DNA from: Chalara sp. BL73
Taxonomy: Eukaryota; Ascomycota; Leotiomycetes; Helotiales
DNA length: 64,000 bases
Direction of reading: 5' to 3'
Assembly (NCBI GenBank): GCA_918026815.1
Contig: CAKJVC010000148.1
Coordinates: forward strand, 620,001-684,000
Both the position numbers and the translations under genes were made by a program. Within the stretch, counting starts at the first letter, position 1, and every line of letters starts with the position of its first letter. The notes beneath the pieces are model-generated. The model was not told where the DNA came from and made no database searches. It saw nothing but the letters and a program-made list of their open reading frames with translations. Of the stretch, positions 45,490 to 57,814 are shown in pieces.

Positions 45490-46545
45490 TTAGATAGAAG
45501 TGCCATACAGGAAAATAGGGCTTACGAGCCAAATAAAATTGGAATTCCTAAACAACCCGAACATCTCTCGAGGCAGGGATATCACAATGCTTGTATAAAA
45601 GGAGATCATTGCAAGGGCGAATAGGTAGGCATGCCAAAGAAAGTTCAGCACACCTCCAGGAGTAAAGAGCAAAAGCCACAAGGAACTGACTGCTTGAACG
45701 ACGAACCAGAAGACGCCTTCACGTAAATCTCATATCATCAGACAAGTTGCCACAATGAGATTAACCATTTCCCCAAAACATGCAGGTCGATAAGGATGCT
45801 CACAATTTTGTGAGCTCCGCATACCTGATTCTTGCTCGCGCTCCCGCAGACGAAGGAAAAGTCAAAGTCGCCACAAGAGTCTACTCTCAAAGATCTCAAA
45901 ACCTTAATAATGCATATAATCATTGACGCGGGACCGAAGCTCGCAAGAGAGAAAAGGAACTAGGCGGAGCTGCTCTCCAGAACGCCGAATATAATCCTAA
46001 AGAAAATAGCGATCCTTACGGACGGCCCCGAGAGAAATTCAATGTTGTTCCAAGCGAAGTAGATGCCTTGGGCGAGAGACTCCGAATACAGATCTTGGTG
46101 CCGTAGTAGGGTGTGAACGCTAAAATAGATGATCTCTTGGTGAGTAATGCTGAGGGGCAGGGATAGGGAGGCGAAGATGTCCGAGAATGCCATGGAGAAG
46201 GCATAGTAGAACAAGATACGGAACCAGCTGAGCATGAGCATGGTACCAATGCAAAGGCAGGTGAAAAGCCCAGAGGCAATGATAATGATGCACCCGGGTA
46301 TTTCGACAATGGTTGTTAAAGCAAGGAACGTATAGGGTTTCCAAGACCCTCGATGGTCTATCCGGTGATGGATCCTAAAGTATATTAGACAAAAATCTAC
46401 GGGTGCGTGAGATATGCACGAGAAAGGCTGCCAGATGGAGGGAGTCAAGAGACCATTGCCACTTACCAAATCTCCACTGGAAGCGAGGACTATATATCTT
46501 TCCTCTCTTCGTAAGGAGCTTTCTCAAACGAGTTGTGCTTTCCAT
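45490..46545 (-). CDS. Hypothetical multi-pass membrane protein (exon structure partly uncertain)
   Basis: The likely first exon starts at the ATG 46545 (MESTTRLRKLLTKRGK...). It joins through a 70-base intron (GTAAGT...CCGTAG) to a long hydrophobic exon down to about 46021, with three or four TM helices. A GTAAGG...CGCCTAG intron of about 60 bases leads to a segment (45960-45832) with SMIICIIKVLRSL. The last part (45490-45720) encodes FLWHAYLFALAMISFYTSIVISLP and a further helix. I could not find a junction in phase between the last two parts, so one exon border or an extra exon is missed, or the gene is broken there. At least six TM segments in all. I do not recognise the family; no channel or receptor motif is visible. 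Confidence 0.5.
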
Positions 46546-47101
46546 CTGTCCCTCTGTAGAAGAATGACCACCAAATTATATTGCACTCCTTCCTAAACCA
46601 AACCATTAGTTTGAACAACAGCAGCACTTTAGTCACATTACCTTAACAGCTTAGCTTCATCATCAAAGTCTATGCAGACAATTCATTTTCCATTCAAGCA
46701 TTCCAAATGAAAAGCACAATAGGGTATTTATGAAATTTTATTGACTCCTAGTCTAATCACATCCTCAGCAAAGAACCAGCCAGACCTAGCAGCAAATGCA
46801 ACCACGAAAGCCAGTCCCAATATCCGAAGCAAAGCGAAAGACATCGCAAATGGTATCTGCCAGGCAAAGAGTCCGCCCCGGCCAAATAATCTATGATTAC
46901 AGGTTGTAAGGAAATGTGGGGGAAACGCATGTAAGGCTGATGGAAAACACCAAACCGAAAATTGTTGTTTGCCGCACTAGATAAAGAAATCAGTGGAAGC
47001 ACGCAAAACTTTTCCGGGCCGCGCCATCAGCTGAGTGACAATACGTAAAATGTAGGATGAAGTCGTTAGGGGTATCGTGTGAATATTATGAGAGTGGGCA
47101 A
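46546..47101. other. PABP downstream region
   Basis: These 556 bases between the PABP stop and the start of the membrane-protein gene, both minus-strand, should hold the PABP 3' UTR and the next promoter. The minus-strand open frame 46757-47002 is not supported by any feature. Confidence 0.4.
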
Positions 47102-49495
47102 TTAAGCCTTCTCTTCGGTCTTCTCGCCTTCTTTGGCGTCGCCTTCCTCCTCAAAGCCCTTGGCCTTGACATACTCATCGTAGACATTCATAGCTTCGTC
47201 AACCTTGGCCCGCAGAGCAGATTCATCCTCAACACTTTGAATTGTCAGTAAATGAGGTCAAAAAGTAAATCATGATGAAACTTACAGGTTAATCAACTCA
47301 GAGTTCTCCATCTCCAACAGCATTCCGGTAATCTTGCCTGCCAGCTCGGGTTGCATGACCTGAATCTTAGGGAAGAGTGCCTCTCCAAGAAGCTGCTTCT
47401 GTTGTTGTGGATTAACCGAGGCAAGCTGGGCTTGTAATGCAGACTGGCCAGCGGCGTCAGGTCCCTGGGAACCTGGCAAGCGGCCACCTTGAGGAGGAAA
47501 GCCTGGATAATTTTGTGGACGTCCAGCTTGAGCTCCACCCCGACCACCTGGGATGCCGCCCTGTCTAGCCGCTTGAGGGAAGCCAGGAACACCTTGTTGA
47601 CCAGGAATACCGACCATATTTGGTGGCATACCTGGAAGTTGAATAGGACGACCGCCAGGGCCACCACGGCCACCGGCAAGCGCAGCAGCCTGTTGAGCTT
47701 GTTGCATGGCTGCGACGAAAGCAGGGTTATTTTGTTGGCCATACGGTCCAGGTTGTCCAGGAAACTGACCAGGAAGGCCATAAGCCATGTTTGGTGGAAG
47801 CTGACCGCCTGGTCCTCCACGTCCTCCTTGTTGAGGCGGGAATCCAGGGAATTGACCAGGCCGTCCGGGTTGACCACCGGGAAGGGGAATGGCGCCTTGA
47901 GGGAATGGAATGCCTCGCCCTCCTTGTGGCAGGTAAGCAGGCTGCTGACCTGGAGGATAAAACATGGCTTGTTGTTGCATGAACTGTGGTGGCACACCTG
48001 CAGCAGCGGCTGCTTGTTGCATACGGACCTGGTTTCGAGCTTGGATGCTGGCTTCCAACTGGCTCTTGCGAACATCCTTTCGTTGAGCTAAGGCAACATA
48101 GAGGGGCTTGCCGTTGACCATGCGTTGATTCATCTCGGTGACGGCTTTGGTGGCCTCATCTGGGTTTTGGAAGCAGACAAATCCAAATCCCTTGCTTTTT
48201 CCCAAAGCACGCTTTTCTGGTTTGGGGGTAGAGGAGTTCTTCTCAGAGTCCTCTTCGCCTTCGCCCTCGGTCTCTGTCTTAACATTCTCCTTGTTCTTCT
48301 CGTCGTCCGACTTCTCCTTCTTCTCCTCAGTCTCAGCGGTCTCAGCTGCAGTGTCACGCATAACCTTGGCAGAGGTAATTGTACCATAAGGGGCAAAGAG
48401 TTCACGGAGCTTGTCATCATCGACATCATCCTCCAAATTCTTTACATAAAGATTGACGCCTTGGTACTTAGATGCCTTCTCGATGCGAGCGGCCTCATAA
48501 GACTTGCGGAGTTCTTCCTCACGTTCATGCTTCTTTTGGGCTCGTCCAACGTAGAGGTCCTGGCCCTTGAAGTCTTTTCCATTGAGCTCTTCGACGGCCG
48601 TTGCAGCGTGCTCGTGGTTAATAAAGTTGACGAATCCAAAACCACGGCTCTTGCCAGTATCATCACGAGCGAGAGATGCAGATGTAACATCACCATACTT
48701 CTCAAAAAGCTCACGGAACTCCTCGTCAGTGGCATCGGTAGGGATGTTCTTGACATAAATGTTTGTGAAATTGGCCTTCATCTCCTCGAACTTGCTCTGG
48801 CGATCTTTCTTAGGGATGTGGTGTCCAACAAAGACCTTCTTCTCGTTCAGTAACATGCCGTTGACGTGCTTGATAGCTTGGCTTGCGGCTTCGTCGGTCT
48901 CGTAGTGAACGAATCCGTATCCCTTAGAAGCTCCAGACTCATCTTGAGCAACCTTGCAACTCAAGATATTACCAAATGCTGCGAAAGTATCGTGAAGAGC
49001 CTTGTTGTCGATTGCAACGTCCAAGTTCTTGATGAAAACGTTACCTTGACCAGTCTTTCGAAGGGCTGGATCACGTTGGGACCACATAATACGACATGGG
49101 CGTCCCTTGATGAGGGTGTAGTTCAACTCTTCCAGCGCCTTCTCACCATCAGTAGTAGTATTGTAGTTGACATATGCGTATCCGAGAGAACGGCGAGTGA
49201 CAGCGTCACGGCAGACACGAATGGATGCGACAGAACCGATTTGAGAGAAGAGCTCGAAAAGCATGGCTTCAGTGACAGAGGGGTCGAGCTCTCCGACATA
49301 GAGTGATGCTGAAGCTTGCGGATGAGGGGCAGCAGAGTTTGGGGTAGGGCCAGCAGTATCAGGGTCCTCAGAGCCAGTGTTTGCGACATCAGTATTGATG
49401 GCGGGAGCAGCACCATTTGCATCTCCTCCATTTAGAGTAGCGTTGCCCAAGTCAGATGTGAGCTGGTCAACAGCATTTGCGGTAGAGGCAGCCAT
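47102..49495 (-). CDS. PAB1: Polyadenylate-binding protein
   Basis: Two exons, 47286-49495 and 47102-47234, total 2343 bases, 780 residues. The frame is open five codons upstream of the ATG but from TTG. After an Ala/Asn-rich start there are four RRMs (from about residues 60, 150, 240 and 345), each with RNP1 variants such as GYAYVNY, GYGFVHY, GFGFVNF and GFGFVCF. RRM4 is interrupted by about 55 Glu/Lys/Asp-rich residues. A Pro/Gly/Gln linker (550-690) leads to the MLLE domain ([13 protein letters not shown] ... [17 protein letters not shown]). The 51-base intron ends in AAG and joins NL to [11 protein letters not shown] inside the last MLLE helix. The protein binds poly(A), eIF4G and deadenylase factors. 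Its start region is divergent from HUL5. Confidence 0.96.
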
Positions 49496-50458
49496 TTCGA
49501 ATGATTTCAAGTCTATCCAGATGATGTTAGTCTTCGTCGCTGCTATTTAAGGAGGTAGGCGGTCTGGATGCTTAATTTCGTGCATGTGGGAACATCAAAT
49601 CGATCTTACCTCCTGAAATGTGATTACTGAAAGAAGTAAGATATGCGGGATGCGCTGCAGATCTTGATATACAGTACTGAAGCTGCAACGAGGTGCAAGG
49701 ACCGAAAATGAGGTGGTGCGCAAATTCGGAAAGAGGTAGAGGTAGAGGTTGAGTTACCGTCGACGATGGAAATCGTAGATCGTATGTGGGTTTTTTTGGT
49801 AATTTTCAATTTTTTTTGCTTCTCCGGAGGAGGGTTTTTCTGAAAGAAACGAGGCGAGGGGAACGAAAAAAGCACGAGGCGATCGTGCTTTATGTGTTAT
49901 CAAGGACGTATATTTGGTTTGGGGTTGAGAAAGAAAGGCGGATGGAAATTTCGCGACTGTCTTTTCTGCACTGGGTGCCAGTGTGGCTTGGCAGAAGCTA
50001 AACTTAGATTGGTCTGGTGGCTGCCGTCTTTCTCCACTTATCTGCCAAATCAGGAAAGGTCGAAAGGTCAACCGTGGTCAAGAGGAGAGATCAAAGGCAA
50101 GGCTACGCTTAGTCATCAGTCTCTTCCGTGCATGACAAAACGTCCCGCAGCCTCGCTTCACCTTTTAATCTGGACCAGCTCCATACAGAAATCTAGAGTA
50201 GTAATCCACCCAGAACGTCCAGGAAGTACATGGAATATAAAATCAAAATCACCACTCCCACGGGCATGTTCATCAAACTCATGCCTATGCCCATACCTAG
50301 TCCAAGTCAAATCTACCCATCGCAAAAAATTCCGGTTCATTGAACAAAGCCACTTTCGAGCTTCTGCGGGGCACTGATCAGTGCCGTGCATAGCTTGCGC
50401 TGGCACTATTGCCTCTGTGACCCCCTCTTCGGCACACAAGTACTGGCAGACTGAAATC
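49496..50458. promoter_or_regulatory. Bidirectional promoter region, PABP and HECT ligase genes
   Basis: The 963 bases between the divergent ATGs of two conserved genes must contain both promoters and leaders. T-rich and GGTAGAGG-type runs lie near 49730-49820. The PABP leader may contain an intron (a GGTAAG-like string near 49607 on the minus strand reads GGTAAGATCG). No defined box is claimed. Confidence 0.4.
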
Positions 50459-53400
50459 ATGTTTCAAACATTCAGCGGAAACTCTCGTCGTCCGAGACAA
50501 GTTAATTTATCTGGTCAAAATACGAATCCATTCTCTGCGAGTTCTTGGTCCCCGAGTGGCTCAGGAACACAGAGGACCGTGGCAGCCGCTCAGCAAGAAC
50601 GACAGATTCGACAACAGGAAAGAGACCGCCTTAATGCATCAAAAAAGCTGCAAAGAGTATGGCGAGGCCACAAGGTGCGGAGAGACCTGGCAGAATCAAG
50701 GAGGAAGGCTTGGGATGATGCTGAAACAGGCGGAGGAAACTTCGTTGGACATGAATCAAGATTGGCAGAACAATTGCAGATCCTGGTTGCATTCTTCAGT
50801 CCAAAGAGACAGGACGATATTCGGAGGTTGGCAACGTTGAGTGAGCAAATATCTGTTGTTGGCTACAAGTCATTTCTGTACCGCCCAGATGTACAAGCAC
50901 AGCTATCGAAATTGGCTAATATCACCCTCGAGGCTCTCCAAGCGTAAGTCTCAGAATCTCATTTCTGCACTGATTCATTCAAACTGGGCTGATTGTTGAT
51001 AGTGCTTTTCCGCAATGTCCCAATTCATTGCTACAGCTCCTTCTGGCAGTACTCGATAGTAAGCCGAGTGCCTTGAAAAAGATATACAGAGCATATTATA
51101 AGTATATCGCGACTTTTTTCTCTGGAACAGTGTCCGATCCATCCGAAAGGAGCTGGATGTTATCAGCAATATGCGTACCTCTGGTAGACCGTGGTTTCTC
51201 AAACCAGAACAGTAAGCACCCTTCAAGATTTCAAACGCTCATCTATTGCATCATAATTTGCATATTTTCATGTATCTCAAAGCGAAGTAGGGACTGACTT
51301 ATACATGTAGATGAATCAATTCGTAGTGCATACTCAGCTTTTGCTCTGGAGTTGTTAACAAGTCCTCATCTGATAAGCTTTCTTGGATCCCTAGATGACC
51401 TTGCAGCTACTATCAACATCAACCACCTTTCTGCAGTGATTACTCAGGTTTCCGCGTCAGGGAAAGCGGAATACCTGCCTTCTGAGCACAAATTATGGCT
51501 TCTTGCCCACTTTATTGCAGTTCATCGCCTCCAGGGGCGCAATGATCAGGACCCAGAATTTGTGCGGGCTCTATCATTTCAAATCTCGAGCTCTTCGAGC
51601 GATATCCTGGGCCGTATGTCCCCTAAAGAATCAGATACGTTAGTTCGAGCAGGGGATGAGGACGAAGAATCTCCTGGCAACGCTGCGCCATCGTTGCATC
51701 CATTTATTCGAGAACAGCTCTTATCTCTCGTTAACCAAACCAGTATTTCAGGACTATTAAATAAGTTCAATGGTGACCAGACCAAAGGGTCTATATCCCA
51801 GGAAGAAGATGCAAGTTTACTGTCTAGCTATGCCTTGACACTTCTAAGGATATTTCCCGGGCGAGGAGACGAGATTCGTATGTGGCTATTTCAGGGTTCG
51901 ATGACAACTTCTTCAGGTATCCAGCTTCCAGCCTTGAAATTCTTTTGGCAAGCAACTTCGGGAACCAAAATTTTTTCTGCAATCAAAGAGGATTCTAAGG
52001 CAGCATTAAACTTGCTTCGGCCTCAAACCCAATCTAATGCTTTGACTCCAAGTCAAAATGCCAGAGACCACGAGTGGCGGACTATCCTTCTTTTTCTTGA
52101 GTTGTATAACTTTGTGCTTAGATTCACCGATGACGAGGAATTCCTGAGTGCGGGTAATATCACTTTAGGAGACCAGGCAATCTCTAGGCTTCGTGAAAGC
52201 GCGCTCCCCCTGAAGGATGTTAGATCCTTGACTATATTCCTTAAAAACTTAGCTTTCACAGCCTTCTATAATGCTAGCGAGTTATTAGATGATGACCAAA
52301 GCGTAACCAACGACTCTCCCAGGATTGGTAGCCTAGGTACTTACTTCGGATCAACAACCACTTCCATATTCCGAAGTCAACCACAGTCCTTGGAAGCAAC
52401 AAGACAGACATTTCGACCTTTCGCCGGAATTGCCGGGATGAATTTTCCCTATGTGAGAACGATAGTTACGGGAGTGATGCGGATGCTGTACGAACGAGAT
52501 TCGAGACGACGATTCCTACCAAAGGATCATTGGCTCATGACATCACGTTTTGACATGGAGGGATTTATTCCAGCGGTGGTTGCAGAAGAAGAGAGGCTGC
52601 ATGAGTACCATGAAGAAGGTGGCGATGGCGAGGAAGAAGATGAGGTAGTAGATGAAGATGAATGTAAGTCTATTTCAGCATTCATATCTTTCCAGTTTAG
52701 GAGGTCATGCTATGAGATCTTATATTTTTGTTACAGTATCTAATTGTGAATCTTGCAGCACAATTCACCTATGCCCTTATTGGCATGGAAAGATCAAGAC
52801 GGGCCCAGCATATTGAGCAGCAAAAAAGAAAACAGCAAAAGGCTGCTCGTGCTAGGTATATGGCTCAAGTAGGCCCAAGACTTGAGATCTTACAGAATAT
52901 GCCTTTTGCTATACCTTTCGAGACCCGCGTAAATGTAAGTTGAGGAAAGACTTAATCGCGTTTGATCTGAAAACATGATGATTTGGGTTCCGTAAGTTCG
53001 AGGACAAAGAAGCTAATAGTTTTGAAGATATTTCGACAATTTGTCCATCTAGACCAGCTTAGGCGACGTGGTGGTAATACAGACCCGGACATTTGGCGTA
53101 TGTCAATGGCTCAGAACGCCATGGCAAACCATCCAGGTCCGGGTCTTAGACCTCCAGGACGAGAAGTTTTATCTCGACACCATGCCAAGATTCGGCGAGA
53201 CCAAGTTTTTGACGATGCTTTTGAAGCCTTCTACCAGTTGGGCGAAGGGCTCAAAGAACCTATTCAAATTACCTTTGTGGATAAGTTTGACACAGTGGAA
53301 GCTGGAATTGACGGTGGAGGCGTTACCAAGGAATTTCTCACAAGCATCACCAACGAAGCATTCCGTGCAGATGATGGTCCCAACTTGTTTGTAACAAATG

Positions 53401-54377
53401 ACCAGAATCTGCTGTATCCCAACCCATCGTCAATTGATGAGCGGAGAGAGTTTATGAAAGCTGCTGGCATCAAGGAAACTTCTAAAGATTGGAAAGACAC
53501 ATTGAAGCATACACTTCAACAATATGAGTTTCTTGGTCGGGTTGTAGGAAAGTGTTTGTACGAGGGAATCCTCATTGACGTTGGATTTGCTGGCTTCTTC
53601 CTCTTAAAGTGGGCTACAGCGGGCGCAAGTAATTCAGAGTCTGGGTATCGGCCGAACATCAATGATCTGAGAGATTTTGATGAAGGCTTGTATCAAGGTC
53701 TTCTCCAACTGAAGAACTACGATGGCAATGTAGAAGACTTCGCGCTCGACTTTACGATTCAAGATACCTATTCATTCCCAGGAGCGCCTACCACACAGAC
53801 TATTACTCGAGAGCTGATACCTAACGGAGCGAACAATGCAGTGAGCAACGAGAATCGTCCGATATATGTATCATACGTTGCTCGTCATCGACTCCTAGTC
53901 CAGCCTTACCATCAAACGCAGGCTTTCTTGAAGGGTCTGAGCGAAATAATCAAGCCCTCTTGGCTTTCTATGTTCAATCAAACCGAGCTACAAACACTCA
54001 TCCGAGGCGACACCTCAGAGATCAACGTGGAGGATCTACGGAACAATACGATATACGGTGGCGTCTATGAGATTGGAGACGACGGGCTCGAGCACCCAAC
54101 GGTCCAGCTCTTTTGGAAGGTCATGGAAGAGCTCGACGATTCCGACCGTCGTAAAGTTCTGAAATATGTGACCTCGACGCCACGAGCGCCGCTATCGGGG
54201 TTTTCGCAGCTCAATCCCCGTTTCAGCATCCGCGATGCAGGTGGCGACGAGGAGCGCTTACCAAGTACAAGCACGTGCGTGAATCTGCTTAAGCTCCCTC
54301 GATACTCGACTGCCTCCACGCTACGGCACAAACTCTTATATGCCGTGAATTCCGGGGCAGGTTTTGATCTTAGCTAG
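50459..54377 (+). CDS. HUL5: HECT-type ubiquitin ligase, HUL5/UBE3C-like
   Basis: Five exons: 50459-50943, 51003-51211, 51311-52663, 52759-52934 and 53028-54377. They sum to 3573 bases, 1190 residues. The N-terminal RRPRQVNLSGQ and the IQ-like helix KKLQRVWRGHKVRRDL are typical of the HUL5/UBE3C group. The middle is a helical-repeat region with an acidic stretch near 715. The HECT domain begins after NMPFAIPFETRVNIFRQFVHLDQLRRRGG. It contains FVDKFDTVEAGIDGGGVTKEFLTSI, the LYPNP segment and FLGRVVGKCLYEGIL, and ends with the catalytic Cys in STSTCVNLLKLPRY and the final GAGFDLS. The last intron (93 bases) ends in GAAG after an AGCTAAT branch. The enzyme extends ubiquitin chains on proteasome-bound and misfolded proteins. 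Confidence 0.95.
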
Positions 54378-57300
54378 ACGTATAATCAAGGCGCATATAA
54401 ATTAGGTGTCTGGAAGGAACAGCATATCAGGAAGGGATTAGGTTATGAACATGTTAAGATATGAGCTAAGATTGATGACCAGATATAGAATATACTAATG
54501 TCCGTGTAACGTGTATGACAGCGAAGGTTTATTTTTTTTATTTTTAAGTCAGTCAATGATCTTCTCCAGGCTCTGGATTTGCCGCAATAGCATTAGTAAC
54601 CGCCAGTCTAACATCCGTCTACCGTTCCAGGCAATCCAGCTCAACACAACAGCAGAGCCGTAGTTTATCTCGATACACCGATCACTCACTCAGTCCTCTT
54701 CCCCCCTCAAACATCTCAGCCAGAGCAGAAAGGCACTATTTGCATTCTCCGTCTTCTCTGATATACCACGTGGTTATGTCCCCGGATCACAACCGAATGC
54801 TCTTCGAGATACCGTCCTTGAAATGCTCTCGCGGCCGGATCGAGATCCATATAAACTTTTTTCTTGCACGCGAGTGTGCCAAGGCAATTTCGAGTTGGCA
54901 TGCCTATGCCATGCCCCCTTTTTCCAGCTCGCTTAGGCCAGCACATGAGGTTAGGGTTGTGTTAGGTAATAATTGGGGAGGGACAAGGCCACTTGTCTTG
55001 AAATCGAATAAGCGTTGGCTAGCGTTCACGACTCGAGGTTTGGAGCAAGTATCTCCGCGGCTTTAACGTCATAAAACACACACATCTTTTTGGATGCTAG
55101 GAGCTTTTAGCAACAGCGCAGTGGTTTGCAGCCTTGACCGTTTAACCGCCAGATGGTGAAGAATGAGAACTGTCTTCGCGTTTGTCAAGCATCCGTGCCA
55201 TAGACTTGTTCAATTGGAGATGGCCTCAATCCAAATGGGCCGTTGCCAATTGGCCGGATGCCCCATCCTCAGGGCGGCCGATATATCTCCGATGCTCGGG
55301 CCCCACCACAGATCTACTGCCCTATGGGACTTACATGCAAGCACGTGAGGGGCGGTCCACCTTGGAACTTTTCTGGAAGCATGATGGAAGGCACCGCTTA
55401 TGCATCACAAACAGCGGGTCGTCCCCGTACATCCGAAAGATATTTTCAATCCGCAACAAACAGGCACCTAGACTCTCCCCTGTACTCTATCCACCTCTCT
55501 AAAACCTCGCAAATGAAGCGAAAAGCCTGAGACCCAAATTCCTCCGGAGGCACGTGAGAAGATCGCTGCGCCTTCCTGGTCGTGCGTACGCATGTGGATG
55601 AGACAAGTACTTGGTGACTAAACTTCGAATTCCACATATGATCCATCTCAACGGTTTTGGACTTCCGACAATTACTGCTTTGTGACTCGATCCCTACAGA
55701 TGGAGAGACCATGCACTACGAGACTGGCATTCACCGCATGATGCCGGGCGTTGTTGAGCAAGGCGGCCCTGCCAAGGCTCGTAGGCACAGCAAAATCGGG
55801 TGCCTTTCTCTCTCAGAACGATAGGAAGATCTCACCGATCACGGAGCCTCTTGCTGGAGATGAAACCCCTTCCAACGATGATTTGATGGCTTGTCGAACG
55901 AATACTTTCTTATGCATCATGCCCGCGTCGACTATTACTTAGTCGTGGTTGGCAATCCCTTTTTGAAGCGGTGACAGTACAATTGTACGGACAGTGGACC
56001 GGGATCCGCCGGACCCTGAAAAAAATAAAAAGAGTCTCAAAGTGAATCATCTGAAAAAGCAATGAATGTATTGGTGTTTCCCCTGAGGCCCTGACTTATG
56101 GATGCCGGTATGACGTGGGTCCAATTGCAGGCTACGGCGGATGGATCAATCATATGGGCACGGTCCTCAGATTGATACATGAACACCAGAGGAGTTGGTT
56201 TTCATCATTTCTCCAAGACATCGTAGTAGCGATGCTCTCTATCCATATGTACTTTTACTTGTTTGTTGGCCGCCCACAGCGCCCATGACGATTAAAAGTT
56301 GGGGGGGAAATGATAATTAGAGTTTAAAGATAGAAAAAAAGGGTGTGTGTGGGTTTGGACTAAGAAAAGTGCTTGTCTTATCGCTTTCCCCACGATTCAA
56401 GATGGAATGTCGAGCGTCTAAGTGGTCGAGGGATATCGGCGCCCGATGCAGTTTAGAATGCAGGGCCAGGCGATCAACCGCCCATCTACCAAAACAGCCA
56501 AAACGCCCCAAAAAAAGCATAGCCTTTTTTGTTGGGGGATGGCGATGCTGACAAAATATGAGGTAGTAGTCATCCACCCAGATGCGAGACACCTGCACCC
56601 ACTGCCAGCACCCACCTCCCGTCGTACAGGTCACTCATCAAATACAGTAAGCCCCCACGGGTCGCTGTCGCCGGGCAATGGCATTTTAGCAATCTTAGCT
56701 CTGGCGTACAAAGTATATTAGGTTTTGCGCGGGCGACCAGAGAAGGAGAGAAGAGAGGGATTGAAAGAGAGAGAGAGAGAGAGAGGGTGAGAGCGAGGGA
56801 TGGGTGGGTTGGTTGTCTGATAAGTTGAGCTAGACGGAAAAGAGTGAGTGAATCAGGCTTATCTCATTGCTTTTGCCAGTTCATCGGAATGGATTATCCA
56901 TGGACACATATTTCGATCGATGGAATACATGTCACCAGACTATTAGATGACCAGAGCAATTTCGGAGGGGGGAACAGAATAAAAATTCAGATGGGGAGGA
57001 CCAATATTAATCCTTCTGTCGTAAAGTGTGAAATAGGAAGCTGAGTCGCGTGTGCTGTTCTGTTTTAATTAGTGTGTGTGCGTGTGTGCGCCTGTGTTCT
57101 TTTTCGTATTTTTTCTATTAATTATTTTCATTATTTGTCTGGCCCGGTTTTTGGCTTTGTTCCGAAACTTGAATGAAGAATCTTTGGGCCAACTGCCACT
57201 GATCAGGAAGGCCGCCCAGCAATAACCATCCGGGAAGGCGCACCCCCAGCTGTGGATCCCCCATCCTCATCACCTTCCAGGGGTGACTGACTGACTGTTA

Positions 57301-57814
57301 CTGACCGTGACCGTGACTGACCAGGGAAGGGGGTTGCTCTCTGCCTATTTCATCCAGTACTTACTTATCACACACCTCTCCCGCACTACCCTGTCTGTCT
57401 GCCTACCTGCCTACTATTACTGTTGCTCTTACTTTCCCTCTGACTTTAAAACACAACACAATTAACACAAATCCCGTTCACTCTGCACATTTTTACAATA
57501 TCCCTCAACTCCCCTCTCTCTTTCTCTCTCTCTTTCTATCTCCATGTCATCCCTCTAGGACCTAAAGAGCCCGGTCAGATTTCCTGAAGCCTGACATGCC
57601 GCACCAAGACCACCAGACTCAGCTGTGTCTCGAACTGCAACGAACCACTCGAGTCTCCTTCCGATAAGGACCTACACTGGCCCAAATCCATCTTCAAGGC
57701 TTATACACTTCATTACCAACTCAATAAGCTTTATCAAGCAAGAAGCTGCAAGGCGTTCGCACAAAGTCTTGCAACTTTGGCATCTACGACCAGGGTTGCG
57801 CACGCGACCCCGAT
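54378..57814. other. Long gene-free stretch and leader of next gene
   Basis: About 3.4 kb without a supportable exon. Small overlapping frames at 54716-55066, 55163-55712 and 56317-56721 on opposite strands have no family features. It contains a (GA)n tract (56764-56785), TG-rich sequence near 57073-57092 and a CT-rich block at 57511-57543 that probably marks the core promoter and leader of the gene at 57815. Confidence 0.5.
56764..56785. repeat. (GA)n microsatellite
   Basis: About eleven GA units in non-coding sequence upstream of the gene at 57815. Confidence 0.9.

Noticed and set aside
48125..48853. Plus-strand open frame of 242 codons, leucine-rich, opposite PABP
   Set aside because: It is antisense to conserved RRM-coding sequence and arises from codon bias; no domain.
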